From Morella rubra (Eukaryota; Streptophyta; Magnoliopsida; Fagales; Myricaceae): a stretch of DNA of 64,000 nt. This document shows, piece after piece, positions 1 to 11,697 of the stretch (positions within the stretch are counted from its first letter, which is position 1; each line of letters begins with the position of its first letter). A program made the translations under genes and the position numbers. The stretch spans positions 25,084,574 to 25,148,573 of the forward strand of contig CM025852.1 of assembly GCA_003952965.2 (NCBI GenBank), written 5' to 3'. The notes beneath the pieces are model-generated. The model had not been told where the DNA came from. It was given only the letters and a program-made list of their open reading frames with translations, and ran no database searches.

Positions 1-187
1 CTACCTAAAGTTAATCGTTATGGTGTTCTGTAGATGTCAGGAGATGATAGTTGCAATTGACTTTAAGCTGTATCTCGGAAACACTGAATTTCAGTTATTG
101 GAAATGCTTGAAATGGGGAATGTGGAAAATGATTTCCACTATATTGTCTGTTATCTCCAATGACTAAACTTATTTAATTTTATCCAG

Positions 188-463
188 GTGCTACCAGACT
201 TGATGAAGTTGTTGGCAAAGCTGGTCGTCCAGTTACCTAAAGAGAGCCAGTCTATGGTTCTTAATGAGTTATATTCACAGGTTGCAGAGTCTGATGATGT
301 TACACGGAAGCCCACTTTAGTTTCATGGCTGCAGTCCCTGTCTTATCTTTGTGGTCAAGATACAAGTAGAAGTTCCACCTCGAAAAGGGTGGGAAAAGTG
401 AATATCAATTCTGCACGAAGTTCAGACTCATTAAGCCTGATTAGACTAAGTGCACGACTCTGA
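188..463 (+). CDS. Last exon of an unrecognised plus-strand gene (C-terminal 91 residues)
   Basis: An open frame begins right after a splice acceptor (AG at 186-187, preceded by a T-rich tract) and runs to a stop at 461-463. It encodes 91 residues in phase 0. The first two thirds look like amphipathic helices (LPDLMKLLAKLVVQLP, then a run with PTLVSWLQSLSYL), as in the end of an ARM/HEAT-repeat protein. The tail is Ser/Arg-rich and probably disordered. The rest of the gene lies left of the window. The following 500 bp or so are AT-rich and fit a 3' UTR. I do not recognise the family; ARM-repeat is only an impression from the helix pattern. Confidence 0.6.
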   Translation: MLPDLMKLLAKLVVQLPKESQSMVLNELYSQVAESDDVTRKPTLVSWLQSLSYLCGQDTSRSSTSKRVGKVNINSARSSDSLSLIRLSARL

Positions 464-3400
464 GACATTGAGATGCAGATATCGGATTACCCTTCTACTG
501 TAGTGAGAAATCTTGTACCCTTATTATTTTTGTGCGGCTAGTTCTTGTTGCTGTATTTCAGTATGTTTTCAGGGGTGATATATATAAATATGAACTTGCA
601 AGAGTTATTTTCTTGTACACCTTGATAATGCAAATCAGTCACTTTCAGGTACTATATATCTGTACTTTCCCATTCAACTCATCTCAGAGTTAATAAGTGA
701 TTGTCTATGTGAATGATTGTCTCTTTGTGCAATCCTCTAGAACAGTTTTGAACTTTGGGAATATAATTATACTTGTTCATTCGGAATGGAAGTCATACCT
801 TGTAGAGGAAATGTCTGAATAGGACCCTGCAGACTGTTTTTGCTTCCAGGGAAAGGACTAACACTTCAATTTTGTTATCTTGTCGTATTAGGATCAATCA
901 CAATAGCTATTATGCTTGTAGATGAGAGGAAATGTTGGTCTGCTCTAGAAAAAGATTGGTAGGAAATTTCAATGAAATCACCACTGTCTCGCAAGCTGTG
1001 TACCAAGTGTTTTTACACGTGTTGATGGTTTGATCACAGGGGAAGGATGTTACTGTGAAAGCATGTTGGGTTCTGTGGCATCTAAATATGATTATTGAAC
1101 TTGATTTGGCAACCTTAGAGTAGGCATTAAGTTTAATCTTACAAATGAACTTCAGTATGTTGTAGGATTACCCTTTGAAAATATGTGGCTTGTGTGCTTG
1201 GTTTGTTTCTTTAATTTTTGCTTTCTGTCACCTTATTCCTACTGTAAAAATGGCCGACACAGCCACTGAGAAACTGCAGTTGGGATAGAGTCATTTGTTT
1301 TGTGTGTTCCGTGGTATTCTGATAATTTGGAAGTCTAGATGCTAGGATTTATTTCAGGCTCACTTGACACTAGGTTAGGATGTTACTCGTATGATGGAGA
1401 TTGCATCCATTTTTGTCAGCATTCCACAAGTGCCGAGCACATATTAAAGTTGATCTACGTGCATTTTCTTCTCAAGCAGATATATCATGATCATCACAGT
1501 ACAGGCTGTCTTTGGCCTCACACAACATATCACATTTGAAAACTTTGTATACACTCAGAGCCCATTGCTAGGTTCAGAATATAGAATATTTTGAGGTTGC
1601 ACATATAATTAAATCATACAAATGCATGTTCGTCTAGGCATGCATCTTTATTGAAGCATAGTAATTATGTTTTCTTGGTGGTATGATCAGTACATTAACA
1701 TACACACATTTGAGTCATGGAAGTTTCATTTGCTATTTTGAGAAGCTTATCTATGCATGATTAGATATGAGAGTCTCAAATCCTCGATTATGGTTGCACC
1801 CAAACAGACAAAAGAACTGTCCCGAACTACCTTTCATTCTTTTTATTGGGAATTTGAGTAAGACCCAAGTTTTCTAGCATTATGTCAGGCAGCATGTGTT
1901 TTGAATACTGTTTTCAATTAACCTAATCAGCTTTCAACAGACTTAACAGCATGGAAGTTTGGAGTTGATTGGTCACAGTAAGCACCAAGCAGTACATCCG
2001 AGCCAATATTCATGTTTCCCTGAGGCTAAATGATTTTTTGAGCTGCTTTCCCTTTTGGTTTAATCATTTAGTTTTGAGATCTACTCGTCCACTTGGTCCT
2101 ACAAGTAGTATGGTTACGTCTTTCATCTAGTAGCAATACATTGGAACTATGCACCACATTCATCTTGGGTAATTGGTGTGTACTTTTCCCTCACTGAGAA
2201 ATAGAGGAACTTTACACCCAATTCAATTTCAAACTCTGCTTTCATGTCAGTTCTTCTTTCTCCAACTATGCTCTGGTTACTTGGGACTCAACTTGAGATC
2301 TGTCTCAGGATCTATTTGCTGCAGGAAATCGTAGACGATGGAGTTCACTCCACGATCCTGCAATCGTGTCAGAGGCTCACCAAGAGGTGAAGAAAGAAGA
2401 ATCAGACATTCATTTTTCTTACAGGCGATTTTTAGAGACTCTTTTGTCTTCAGTCTTTGGAGAAAGCGAGCAAGAGCAGAGCTAGGCAGTAATATAGTTT
2501 CAAAGAATGCACAACGCAAAAGCCCTTCTCTTTTGTTCCCAACAGGTATTGAGTGTTGGAGATTGGTGTCAGGGGCTGGATTTTGTGAGTTGATTTCATT
2601 TGGTGCATGCCATTGCTCCTGGATTACCCTTAGCCATCTTAAGTGATTGACTCGATTCAACTCACCTAGTCGGCAGGTGTTTTCAGACACCTAGTCAATG
2701 GGAAGCAGGATGGAGGTGTTGTTGGCAGAATCCTCCCCTCCAGAGAAAGACAGAGAGGCTGTCCGTGCTTTTTGGGTGGTTGGGCTTGTTTCAAGTGGGT
2801 TCTTGGATTTGGTTGGGTTAGAGACCTTCTGTCCATGTTGTCTGTCTGTCAGGCTTGATGCCCTTTGGTCCAGAAACCGGCCTAGGAATCTTGTCTGAAA
2901 ATTTTCCTAGTCTTTTATCTTTTTAAAGTTTGGTTTGTTTTGTTCTCTCTTTTTGGTCTTATGTATTCTGTTGGATTGTTCAATCAAAGTACCAGTTGCG
3001 TAAGAAAAAGAAAAAGACCATCTATGGTTATGGAGTTAGCATTGTATTGTCTTATTGCTATAATCTTGAAATGGTTGTGATTTAAGGAGTCGTATGTGAG
3101 AACATTTTTTAGATTAAAGATGGGTATGGAACCTTAGAGAATGTGATGTGGAATCAGCCAACAGCTATATGCGAGACAGCCTTTCAAGAAGTGTTACCAC
3201 ATGGTGAATTTGTGACTTCTTGGTTGAATTCTGGTTTTTTTTTTTTTTATCTGAATCGTGGTTGAATTCCTTGATTATGGATACTAAGACCATGAGGGAC
3301 CAGCGGAAGCTAGCTAAGCTGGTGCAAATGCATGGTCTTTGTGGACAGGGAGAGTCAGAACTTTAGTTAGGCTTCACCTCGTTTAGTTTGAGAATTGAAG

Positions 3401-3600
3401 TATCTTTTATCGAGTTCTTCCATTATGGAGAATTACTTTCACATTTTCGGCTTAGAAAAGTGGGATCTAACAGTTGTACAATTTTTAGAGCTTTTTCTTT
3501 TCGTAATTCATTGTTCTAAATTGCTTAGAAAAGTTGGATGACTAGAAGTAGGTGACTGTACGCAGACGTCCGTGAGTCCTGACCACCGTTAATTCCTTTG
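464..3600. other. 3' UTR and gene-poor spacer
   Basis: No convincing gene. The first few hundred bases probably belong to the 3' UTR of the preceding gene. At 2277-2898 there are medium-length open frames on both strands (137 aa minus, 102 and 66 aa plus) that match no family I know. The stretch ends in an A-rich tract near 3001-3020 (repeated aagaaaa), which could be the tail of an old retroposed fragment. This is unproven. Confidence 0.4.
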
Positions 3601-4496
3601 CCCTGTTTGAGGACTGGAGTTTCGGGTAAAACTTGTTAACTCCCCCTTTCAATTTCTTAACACAACCATCAACAGTTTTTTTTTTTTTTTTTGAGATAAA
3701 TACATTTTACACTCACGGTTTTTAAACTTGTGCCATGTGTTGTAAATGAGTCACGTGGCACGATTTGACTTTTAAATTTTATTTCAGGGTGTAATTTAAT
3801 TAATTGTAAAAGTTGGAAGGTTCAGTGTTAAAAATGATAGTTTAAATTTTAAATTTCATATTTAAAATTGTATTAGTAGTTAAAAGATTCAAAATGACTT
3901 TTTTTCTAAAAATAATGATAATTTTATCTTTCCTAGTTTAAGAACGTAGATATGTGCAAAAAGCATGATTCATTTTTTGCCCAACTCTAATTCAATTAAA
4001 CGAAAATTATATATCTAAATTGTAATGTGACAATAATCAATAGCTCAAGAGTATAATGTTTCAAAGTGTGAATAACTCCATAATTTAAAATGAAAAAATA
4101 TATTTAACCCAAAAAAAGTTACAAACGTTGCTTCGATTTGATGTAATACGCAGCCAACTTTTGCTTAGAGTTAGGTATAATAATTTGCTGCCCACTATTA
4201 GTAATATTGAACAAATTAAAGTTTACCGTTCAAGGGGTTAGTCATAAGATTGTTTTAATTCGTCTCGACCAAGGAGTTAGTTGCTCTTGTACTCCCGTTT
4301 TCTTGTGGCTTTTATTCCCCAGCATATCCAGAGCTCCATTTTTTTTTCATGCAAAAAAAAAAAAGAAATTCAATTTTTATTCAATAATACGCAGCCACAA
4401 GTACAGGAAATAGAACAAAGGCAGTCCCCACATGGTTACAAAACAAAAAGGAACAGATTCCCCCACAAACTGACAGCTAGAATAAGTTGAACAGGT

Positions 4497-6103
4497 CTAT
4501 ACTGGAATAGGAATAGCTCTCAGAGGATAAGCCATCTGTAAAGTTAAGGCAAACTTATCTTCCATATTTAGTTCCTCACTTTTAACCCCATCTTCAAGCT
4601 TCCAATCGAAGTTGTGGATAAGTGAACCTAACATCAAGTGCAGCATTCGTATTGCCAATGGCAAACCGGGACATATTCTTCTTCCACCGCCAAACGGTAT
4701 AAGCTCAAAGTTCCGGCCTTTGACATCAATTTCCGAATCCAAGAACCTCTCTGGAAGAAAAAAGTTCGCATTGTCCCATAAGTTCGTGTCTCGGCCTATC
4801 GCCCATGCGTTCACTAGCACTTGGGCACCCTTTGGGATAACGTAGCCGTTGATTTCAACATCTGTTTCAGCTTTCCTGGGGAGTAAAAATGGGACTGCCG
4901 GGTGCAACCGGAACGTTTCTTTGACTATTGCTTGTAGGTAAGGTAACCGAGCAATATCAGATTCCTCAACTGCGTTGCCTTTGCCAATTTCTCGCTCCAG
5001 CTCTTCTTTGGCTTTTGACAATGCATTTGGGTTGTGGAGTAGCTCTGCCATGGCCCATTCAAGTGTGGCGGAAGTTGTGTCAGTGCCTGCAACAAATAGG
5101 TCCTAATCCGCAGAGACAAAAGTCAGAGTATTCTACAGCTCACAAACCATATTGATCAAAATCAAAGGAAATCGACTAATACCTAGAATAATAGTGAATA
5201 AGAAGTCATTACCAGGAACAATCGTTCTAGTTTAGCTTTATCCATCTCCTCACTGTCCTTTTCGCTGATGTCGAGAAGCGTATTTAACATATCACCGTTC
5301 GTAACAGAGCCAGGTAATTTTCTCAACTGCAACCGTTGGCTAATCATGCGGTCAAAGACTCCTAAGAACTTCCCGAAGTGAATACTCATGCGCTGCCGTA
5401 TTCCTTGGGGATCGATCACCTTAAGCATAGGAAAATAATCTGCCAAGTTGGGTTTCCCGGCCTCTTGCATGATATTCCACGCAATCTCCTTGAACTCTCT
5501 AGCTGTGTCGGAGTTCGGGTCGGCCAAATCAACTGAAAAAATGGTGTTCGATAGCAGATTTAGCGTAGTCTTGAAAGCCGCTCTGCCAATATTTACTGCC
5601 TCGCCGGTCAGGCTGCTTTGACGTGTTTCGGCAAGGAGCTCTTGCACTTTCTTGCGCCGGATGTCTTGGTTGGCATCGAGGACTTTGCTGGCAAATAGAT
5701 GGCCATTGCATATTTTGCGCAGGTTTCTCCACTGAGTTGAAACGGGTATCCATGGCATGCCGAGCTCGTCATGCTTGAGAGCTCGGATTGCGTCCGGGAT
5801 ACTTCGGTTACACAAGAACTGGTCATGCGTCTGGAGGACTTCTTTTGCCGTGTGTGCTGAAGAAATGATTATTGTGGTCACTTGTCCCAGCTTTAGGCTC
5901 ATAATGGGGCCATGAACCTTGGCAAGCTTGTCTAGGGACTTGTGCGGCTTCACGCCGAGATCTAAGAGGTTCCCAATGACTGGAAAAGGTTTTGGACCTG
6001 GCGGAAGCTTTCTGTGGATCGAATTGCCACTTGGGATTCTCCGAAAGGCTTGGACTAAGATCCAGGAGAGGCAGAGACATACTGCACCGGTCAAGAAATC
6101 CAT
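4497..6103 (-). CDS. Cytochrome P450, CYP76 family (copy 1)
   Basis: Two exons: 6103-5213 (297 codons) and 5102-4497 (201 residues plus stop), with a 110-bp GT-AG intron, giving 498 residues. In order: an N-terminal membrane anchor (residues 1-20), the PPGP hinge (34-37), the I-helix oxygen-binding motif AGTDTT (302-307) at the start of exon 2, K-helix ExxR (E359-R362), PERF (414-417) and the haem loop FGGGRRICPG with C441. The haem region followed by LPLA and the single phase-0 intron before DLFVAGTDTT are typical of CYP76, whose members hydroxylate monoterpenols, phenylureas and diterpenes on the ER. The substrate here cannot be read from sequence. A 2.46-kb transposon lies 64 bp upstream of the ATG, so expression may differ from copy 2. 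The coding sequence itself looks intact. Confidence 0.93.
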
Positions 6104-6986
6104 CTCTCCCTAACTCGACTCTGATCGCAGAGAGGAAACAGCAAGTTAAAGCAAAAGCAGAGTACCAGAGTGCGTTTGGAAAGCATTTCTGGAAACTGTT
6201 TTTTGTTTCCTTGTTAGCGCGGCCCCACACGAAGTACAATAGGCCTCTTGTCAGCGTCCTTCTCCCATAAAGCGCGTCGGAGCACGTTAACCTGCTACTA
6301 ACAACGTTTGCGTGTCAGAGTACATTTATGTTTTTCGTTCGACTATTTGTGCATTATTGCATTACAATAATGCTTTTTGAATATTTATCCATAAAAAAAT
6401 TTAAATATTTCTTCCCATTCCAAAAATTTTAAAAGCCTTCTTCTGACTTTTAATAGTTAGCGATCAAAAATAAATATAATCAATAAAAATTAGCTAATCT
6501 AGACAGAATCATTCATTTTATATATATGTCCATTTTCGAATAATATATAACTAAATATTATATATGCATTAAGTTGACTTATTGTATAATTATAGTGTTG
6601 GCATCTCACAATACTTAATATTTATTGAGACACTTTCATTTTCAATAGCCAACAATACTTAAAAGAAACTAGTTTTGTCATATAAAGTACACCCCGTTGG
6701 CGTTTCTCACTTTACAGTGAATATCATCGATCACAAAATAATTATGTATATCTAAGTAAAAAAATAACCTTATCAAATAATAAACCTCTACATTAGTATT
6801 GAATTATCGGGTCAATATCTAAAGTTTCCGGGACATTTGACTTATACACTGTTGTTTTAGTTAATTCAGTAAACAAACCTCTACATTCACCTATTCATAC
6901 TTCATCAATTCCTAAACAAATAACATCGTTTTGTTATCAGCACCTTTATGACTCGCGAGTAATGCCTTTCTTAACGTGGCACCACC

Positions 6987-7715
6987 AATGGCGGAGTCAG
7001 GACTCAAGTTGAGGAGGGCAAACTCTTAAAGCGAAATAATCCAAAAAAAAATTCCTACGCAATTCAAAAAATGTCTTAAAAGTTAAAATATTAAAAATTA
7101 AGGACTAAAAACATTAAAAATATTGTAATCTAGGCACTCATTCATGTACATTTGATTTGGACAAACTTGTTTTAATATTCACATAAATTGGATTCAACGC
7201 CATTGCAAACTGCAGAAAAGTTTTATACAAATAGTGGTTTGGACCTTTGAGTGTGCGCCTAATCCATACTCTCAGGCCTCTCTCTACCTCTTGAGTTATC
7301 CGAGTGAGTTAAGGTTTTTCCTTTTTTTACAAGGCTTCTAATTGTATTTTTCACTACTTATTTCTTCGTTTTCAATGGAATATTTTCTTAATATTGAAAA
7401 AAATATTAATTGATATTTTCTTAATATTCACCATTTTAATTGATATTTTGTTAAGATTTGATTCAATTATTTAAAATTTGATGATAAACTTCTATTTGCT
7501 CAATGCATTCTCAATTGGACCATATTTGTCCATGATTTGTGCAAAAAAATAAGTACAAACATTGGCAAACACATGTAAAAAATCTTTAATTTGTAAAATT
7601 TGGCAAACACATGTAAAATTTGTCCTATTGGCAAACACATGTAAAAAAAAAAAACTTTAATTTGACAGAAATGAGGGGCAGCAGCCCCGGGCGCCTTCCC
7701 ACTGCATCCGCCACT
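6987..7715. mobile_element. 729-bp Mutator-type MITE nested in the larger element
   Basis: The ends are short imperfect inverted repeats (AATGGCGGAGTCAGGA at left, TGCATCCGCCACT at right). A perfect 9-bp duplication GGCACCACC lies outside them (6978-6986 and 7716-7724). Nine-base duplications are characteristic of Mutator-like elements. The left part is clearly related to the element at 19,582-20,467 (shared motif ggactaaaaacattaaaaat). There is no coding capacity. Confidence 0.82.
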
Positions 7716-8037
7716 GGCACCACCTTTCTATTTTGCTATTTTATTTGTTATACAGGGAGAATAAACAGGCATGAGGGTTATATGAATATCTTTACGTCAT
7801 TATAATGGGAATAATTTATTCACGTCTATTTTCACTTGTACGTTACTTTAACAACTACTGTAACAGTCACTACTAACGGTTGCAGAAAAAACAATCAGTA
7901 AATGCCAGCATACGACACAGTGTGATTTAATTTTACGCTGACACGGTCGGAAACATAACCTTGTTATCATAAACGCATTTATATGAATATGTAACTAGTG
8001 CAAACACCTAATATGAGACCAAATAATGCCATACATC

Positions 8038-8077
8038 TCTTCTTCTTCTTCTTCTTCTTCTTCTTCTTCTTCTTCTT
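8038..8077. repeat. (TTC)n microsatellite
   Basis: About 13 uninterrupted TTC units inside the large inverted-repeat transposon. Confidence 0.95.
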
Positions 8078-8726
8078 TTGTAATAATTTTGATAATGACT
8101 AAGATTTGCTGGTTATTGTTAAGTTTGTATTTTTGAAAATTTCAATCATACATAAAGTTTTTTTATTATATTAGTCAAAATTTATTTGTTTTATAACTTT
8201 TGCAGGATTTTTATCTGTCAAATTATTTGTATGCATATTTTTTTATTAGTTTAATATTTTATATATTTTTATAATTTTTGATAGTTATGCCGATAAGTTG
8301 TCTACGTATTTTTTTGCATTACAGCTACCTATGATTTTTTAAAATCATTTTTTATTTTTTTAGGGACAAATATTCAAACGCAAAACATAATAGATTTATG
8401 GCATAGAATATAAACGACTTACGGTAAGTTCAAACACATTATTGTAATGTAGTGATGCACAAATAGTCAAACGAAAAACATAAGCGTGCTCTGACGCGCA
8501 AACGTTGTTAGTAGCAGGTTAACGTGCTCTGACGCGCCTTTTGAGAGAAAGACGCTGACAAGAGGCAGTTGTAATTTGTGTGGGGCCACGCTAACAGGGA
8601 ATCAAAAAACAGTTCCAAACGCACTCCCACTCTTCCTCTACAAATAGAAGGAAAAAAAAAAACACTTGAGCACGCCACCTCATGTTTAGAGAGGTACCTT
8701 TCCCTGCTATAGTTGACTTTGTTGAC

Positions 8727-8835
8727 AGCCTAAAACCAGGCGACCGTTGATCTAAAAGATCGCTACAACCTAAAACCGCGTGATTGTCCATTTAAAATAT
8801 CTCGGCAACATAAAACCAGGTGATCGTCGATATGG
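8727..8835. repeat. Three imperfect 40-bp repeats in the CYP76/NUDX14 shared upstream region
   Basis: A unit of the form CCTAAAACCAGG(T/C)GA, then (T/C)CGT(T/C)GAT, then TAAAAGATC occurs three times in tandem with drift. The first and last parts are also present in unit 2 (18,090-18,145 and 18,913-18,930), there separated by an insertion. Conservation in both units places it in the ancestral head-to-head spacer between the two genes. It may be regulatory or a plain repeat. Confidence 0.6.
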
Positions 8836-9516
8836 GAATCCTCTCCAATGCCTAGTTATTGGAGAGGCTACAATTCTTTAAACCCGCACCCTTCATTTGA
8901 AAATAAAGGGTCTCTTCGTTTTCTCTCTCCTCCCTCGTTTTTCTTCTCTCTTCAGACGTTATCGGGTATCCTATAGTCTTAAAAACAATTTTCCTTTAAA
9001 TAATTATGGATGATTTAACTTGACTATGAATAATAGTCCTCGATCTCATGACCATGTAAGTTGACAAAATATATTGAGGATTTCAACTTTAAGAAAGAAT
9101 ACACAACTGGTTTAAATCATCCTCTTCCCTAATAACTCACTGTAAAGTCCTTTCATTGCTCACCAATTGTTTTATCTAATGCCAATTTCGCAAATTATCA
9201 CACAATTGTTATGTAACGTAGAGATTTACTATAGGTGAAATAGACAAGCTTTTGGTACAAAGAGCGTAAAAATCTGTGCACGCGAGAGAAAAAGAAAGAG
9301 AGATACCTGTTTAGAAGTTAAATGTCTCTTTTTGTGAGATATTGTAAAATTTTCGATGAAGTAAATTTATTAACTGATGGTACGTTAGGGTTGGATCATT
9401 TTTGTTTCGTCTTTCGAGGCCTTTTGGTTGTGTTTTGTTTTTTCAAGGGCTATGTATCTATCTATTTGGTGCCGGTTTTTACACGTGCACAAACAGCTCC
9501 ACCTCCACCGAACACA

Positions 9517-10859
9517 ATGCTTCTACAGGTTTCTACGCCTCTCCATGCGCTCTCCAGAAGGCTTTCCCTTTCCTCTTCCCTCACTCTGTTTCGCACTCAG
9601 CGGACTAGATCCCTCTCTTGCAAAATGTCGGCCGAGTCCGCCCCCCTTACTCACTCCATCACCTCCCCGAGTCGACCTGGTGAATCCGTCCAGATTGTCG
9701 CCTCACCTGGCATCTCCGATTCCGAGTTCAGGCGAGTTTTATTTTTTGTTTCTGTCCCTCTTCTATATAATTTTGCTTCTGTTATGTTTATGCTAATTCC
9801 GACTTCGGCCTCTGATTGTTGCGAAGGAGTTTTAGGTAAAAACCTGCTGTTCAGCAGAATATACGGGAATAATTTTTCCATGCAACTGATGCAAGCAAAC
9901 CGAGCTTTATATAGCGTCGTTTAGGTTGTTACCCATTGGCATTGCTTTTATTGGATAGCTTTTTGGGAGAGAATACAGGGAATTCTGAGCGTGCACTTGG
10001 AATTTACGTCCATTTGAATCTCTGATAGTGAATGCATCGTACCTATAAGCAAAAGTAATTTTGGACCCATTTTTTTATTTTAAGACAAATAAAATCACCT
10101 TTTAAAGAAATGCCAATGTGGCACATTCAAAAAAGCGCTTTATGTGCCCAAAATGACTTTTCAGAGGAGTTCTTGCAGATGGAACTTACTTTACAGTGGG
10201 CTCTTCTTGTTATCTACACGGTTCCTAACGCTGCAGGTCTGCTATTAATTCCTCCTTGTTCAGGCAATGGTTAGAGAACTTGCAAACTGAAACTGGAATT
10301 CTAGCCAACAGTGCCATGTCACTAAAACGTGTGCTTATACAGGTAACTATCTCGTACATACATCGACATAAAATGTTACGGATGTATGTACCTAATTTTC
10401 TAGAGGGGATCTGTTGAATCATAATTTGAGATATGTTATTATTCCTCATGCTTTGGATACTCTAATAAGAACCTGAATGGTGTCGCTATTTTTTTCATAT
10501 TAACTGTCGTAATGAAGATCGTGCGCTGTATTTTATGATGTTTTCTTGTTGGTTGGAGAGCGAGCTGGGTTCCTCAAATTCAAAGCAGACATTTTTGATG
10601 AGGAAACAGGATATAAGATATTTAAGAATCTCCATTCACTGCTTGTGAGTCCAAATTCATCTAGATTCTAGATTCGTTTTGTTTAAGTTAAAATATGAAA
10701 CCTCTAGAGGTACGCAACGGATGTGTCGAATCAATTCTTTTTAATGAATTACGGATATTCGAACTTATGGACTAGCCGGAAGGTTCCAAGTTGTAAACTT
10801 GGCTCTCCCAATAACTAAAAAAGCATATCATGCTATGAATCAAACTTGGGTTTGCTTCG
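9517..10859 (+). pseudogene. NUDX14 pseudogene, truncated in intron 3
   Basis: This matches the 5' half of the intact gene at 20,645. Exon 1 (9517-9731, 215 nt) and exon 2 (10,237-10,342, 106 nt) keep frame and length. Exon 3 has lost its acceptor and first codons near 10,540-10,555, and its donor at about 10,618 reads AAG then ATAT instead of AAG then GTAT. Homology stops at about 10,860, which corresponds to intron 3, so exons 4-7, including the whole Nudix box, are absent. No active enzyme is possible. The predicted transit peptide and exon 1 remain open, so a short plastid-targeted fragment could be translated, but nothing suggests a role. Confidence 0.9.
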
Positions 10860-11461
10860 ATTAGGTATTTTTAAACTTTTCGATTAAGTATTTTTTTCTC
10901 TCTCTCTCCTGCTCACGTTTTCTCCTCCTCAATGCACAGCCCTAGTTTTGAGTAAAACTTGTTAACTCCCCCCTTTCAATTTATTAAACAACTATCAACA
11001 GTTTATTCTTTTGAAATAAATATAATTTTTATATTCTTAAAAATTTAATTAATTTACGATAATATCTTCAATATGTACAAAATAAATTAAAGATATTATC
11101 ATTATTTTAATTTAAAATTTTAATAGAATATAATATCTTAAAAATAATAGTTTAAATTATAAGTGTAAAATTTATAATAATTCATGCCTAAAAAATATAA
11201 TATTTCTTTATTTTATTTTGTTTTGTTATTAAATAGTCTCCATAACCTTCCTTTCTAATTAATTCGAATATTTAAAAATATCTCTCCTTTGACCTCGCAT
11301 CTTATTGGACCGACTAAAGAAAAGTCTCCCAACATTGTGTTCTGTCTGATTCAGCAGATGTAACATTTAAATATTTTTCTTAAAAGGGTGGAAAGTAACT
11401 GTTTAGGCATTTTCTCAATTGGAATAATGACTTAATCTCCTTTCTGTCATCTCAATTCTCT

Positions 11462-11602
11462 GGGATGTTCGGTTTTTTTAAGAATATATTTTTTAATATC
11501 ATTTAAAAATAATTTTTATACGTATATCAATAAAGTTTAACATCACCTAAAAATTTTTAAAACACTTCAAATTCTAAATTTTTTATCAAAACGAACATAC
11601 CC
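11462..11602. mobile_element. Small MITE-like element, about 141 bp
   Basis: The left end GGGATGTTCGGTTTTTTTAA and the right end AAAACGAACATACCC are near-perfect inverted repeats of each other. The interior is AT-rich and has no coding capacity. No clear target duplication. The termini resemble those of the 767-bp insertion at 18,146-18,912. Confidence 0.55.
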
Positions 11603-11697
11603 TTTATTGAGTAGAAATATTTGGATCAAAATTATAAAATAATTTCTTTACTATCAAATTGTTTATTTTAATTATATTAAATATAAAAAATTCATTC

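Larger units (their letters stand above)
6168..8626. mobile_element. 2.46-kb non-autonomous DNA transposon with about 200-bp terminal inverted repeats
   Basis: The left end (6168 to about 6370) and right end (about 8430-8626) are inverted copies of each other. Both start GAGTGCGTTTGGAA and share blocks around the ACTGTTTTTTG, GGCCCCACAC and GTTAACCTGCTACTAACAACG motifs. A 3-bp target duplication CCA flanks it (6165-6167 and 8627-8629). The sister locus near 17,990 reads straight through the site, which is an empty-site proof of insertion. No transposase reading frame is visible. A 3-bp duplication would suit a PIF/Harbinger or CACTA relative, but I cannot assign the superfamily. It carries a nested element at 6987-7715. 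Confidence 0.88.
3620..10860. repeat. Segmental duplication, unit 1 (CYP76 + truncated NUDX14)
   Basis: This block aligns, with indels, to a second block ending near 21,969. Its left edge (the aaacttgttaactccccc motif near 3630) reappears near 10,957, just after the NUDX14 homology of unit 1 stops. That is what a direct tandem duplication junction looks like. P450 exons are offset by 11,825-11,826 bp and NUDX14 exons by about 11,120 bp. The differences are explained by insertions in each unit. Coding identity between the P450 copies is about 98% at protein level (10 differences in 498 residues by eye). Confidence 0.85.

Noticed and set aside
2277-2690. 137-residue minus-strand frame overlapping a 102-residue plus-strand frame
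   Set aside because: No recognised motif on either strand, no splice or promoter context, and overlapping frames on both strands suggest chance or an old retroelement remnant.
8590-8791. 66-residue minus-strand frame at the right end of the inverted-repeat transposon
   Set aside because: It spans the transposon end and flanking promoter sequence, so it is not an ancestral coding unit.
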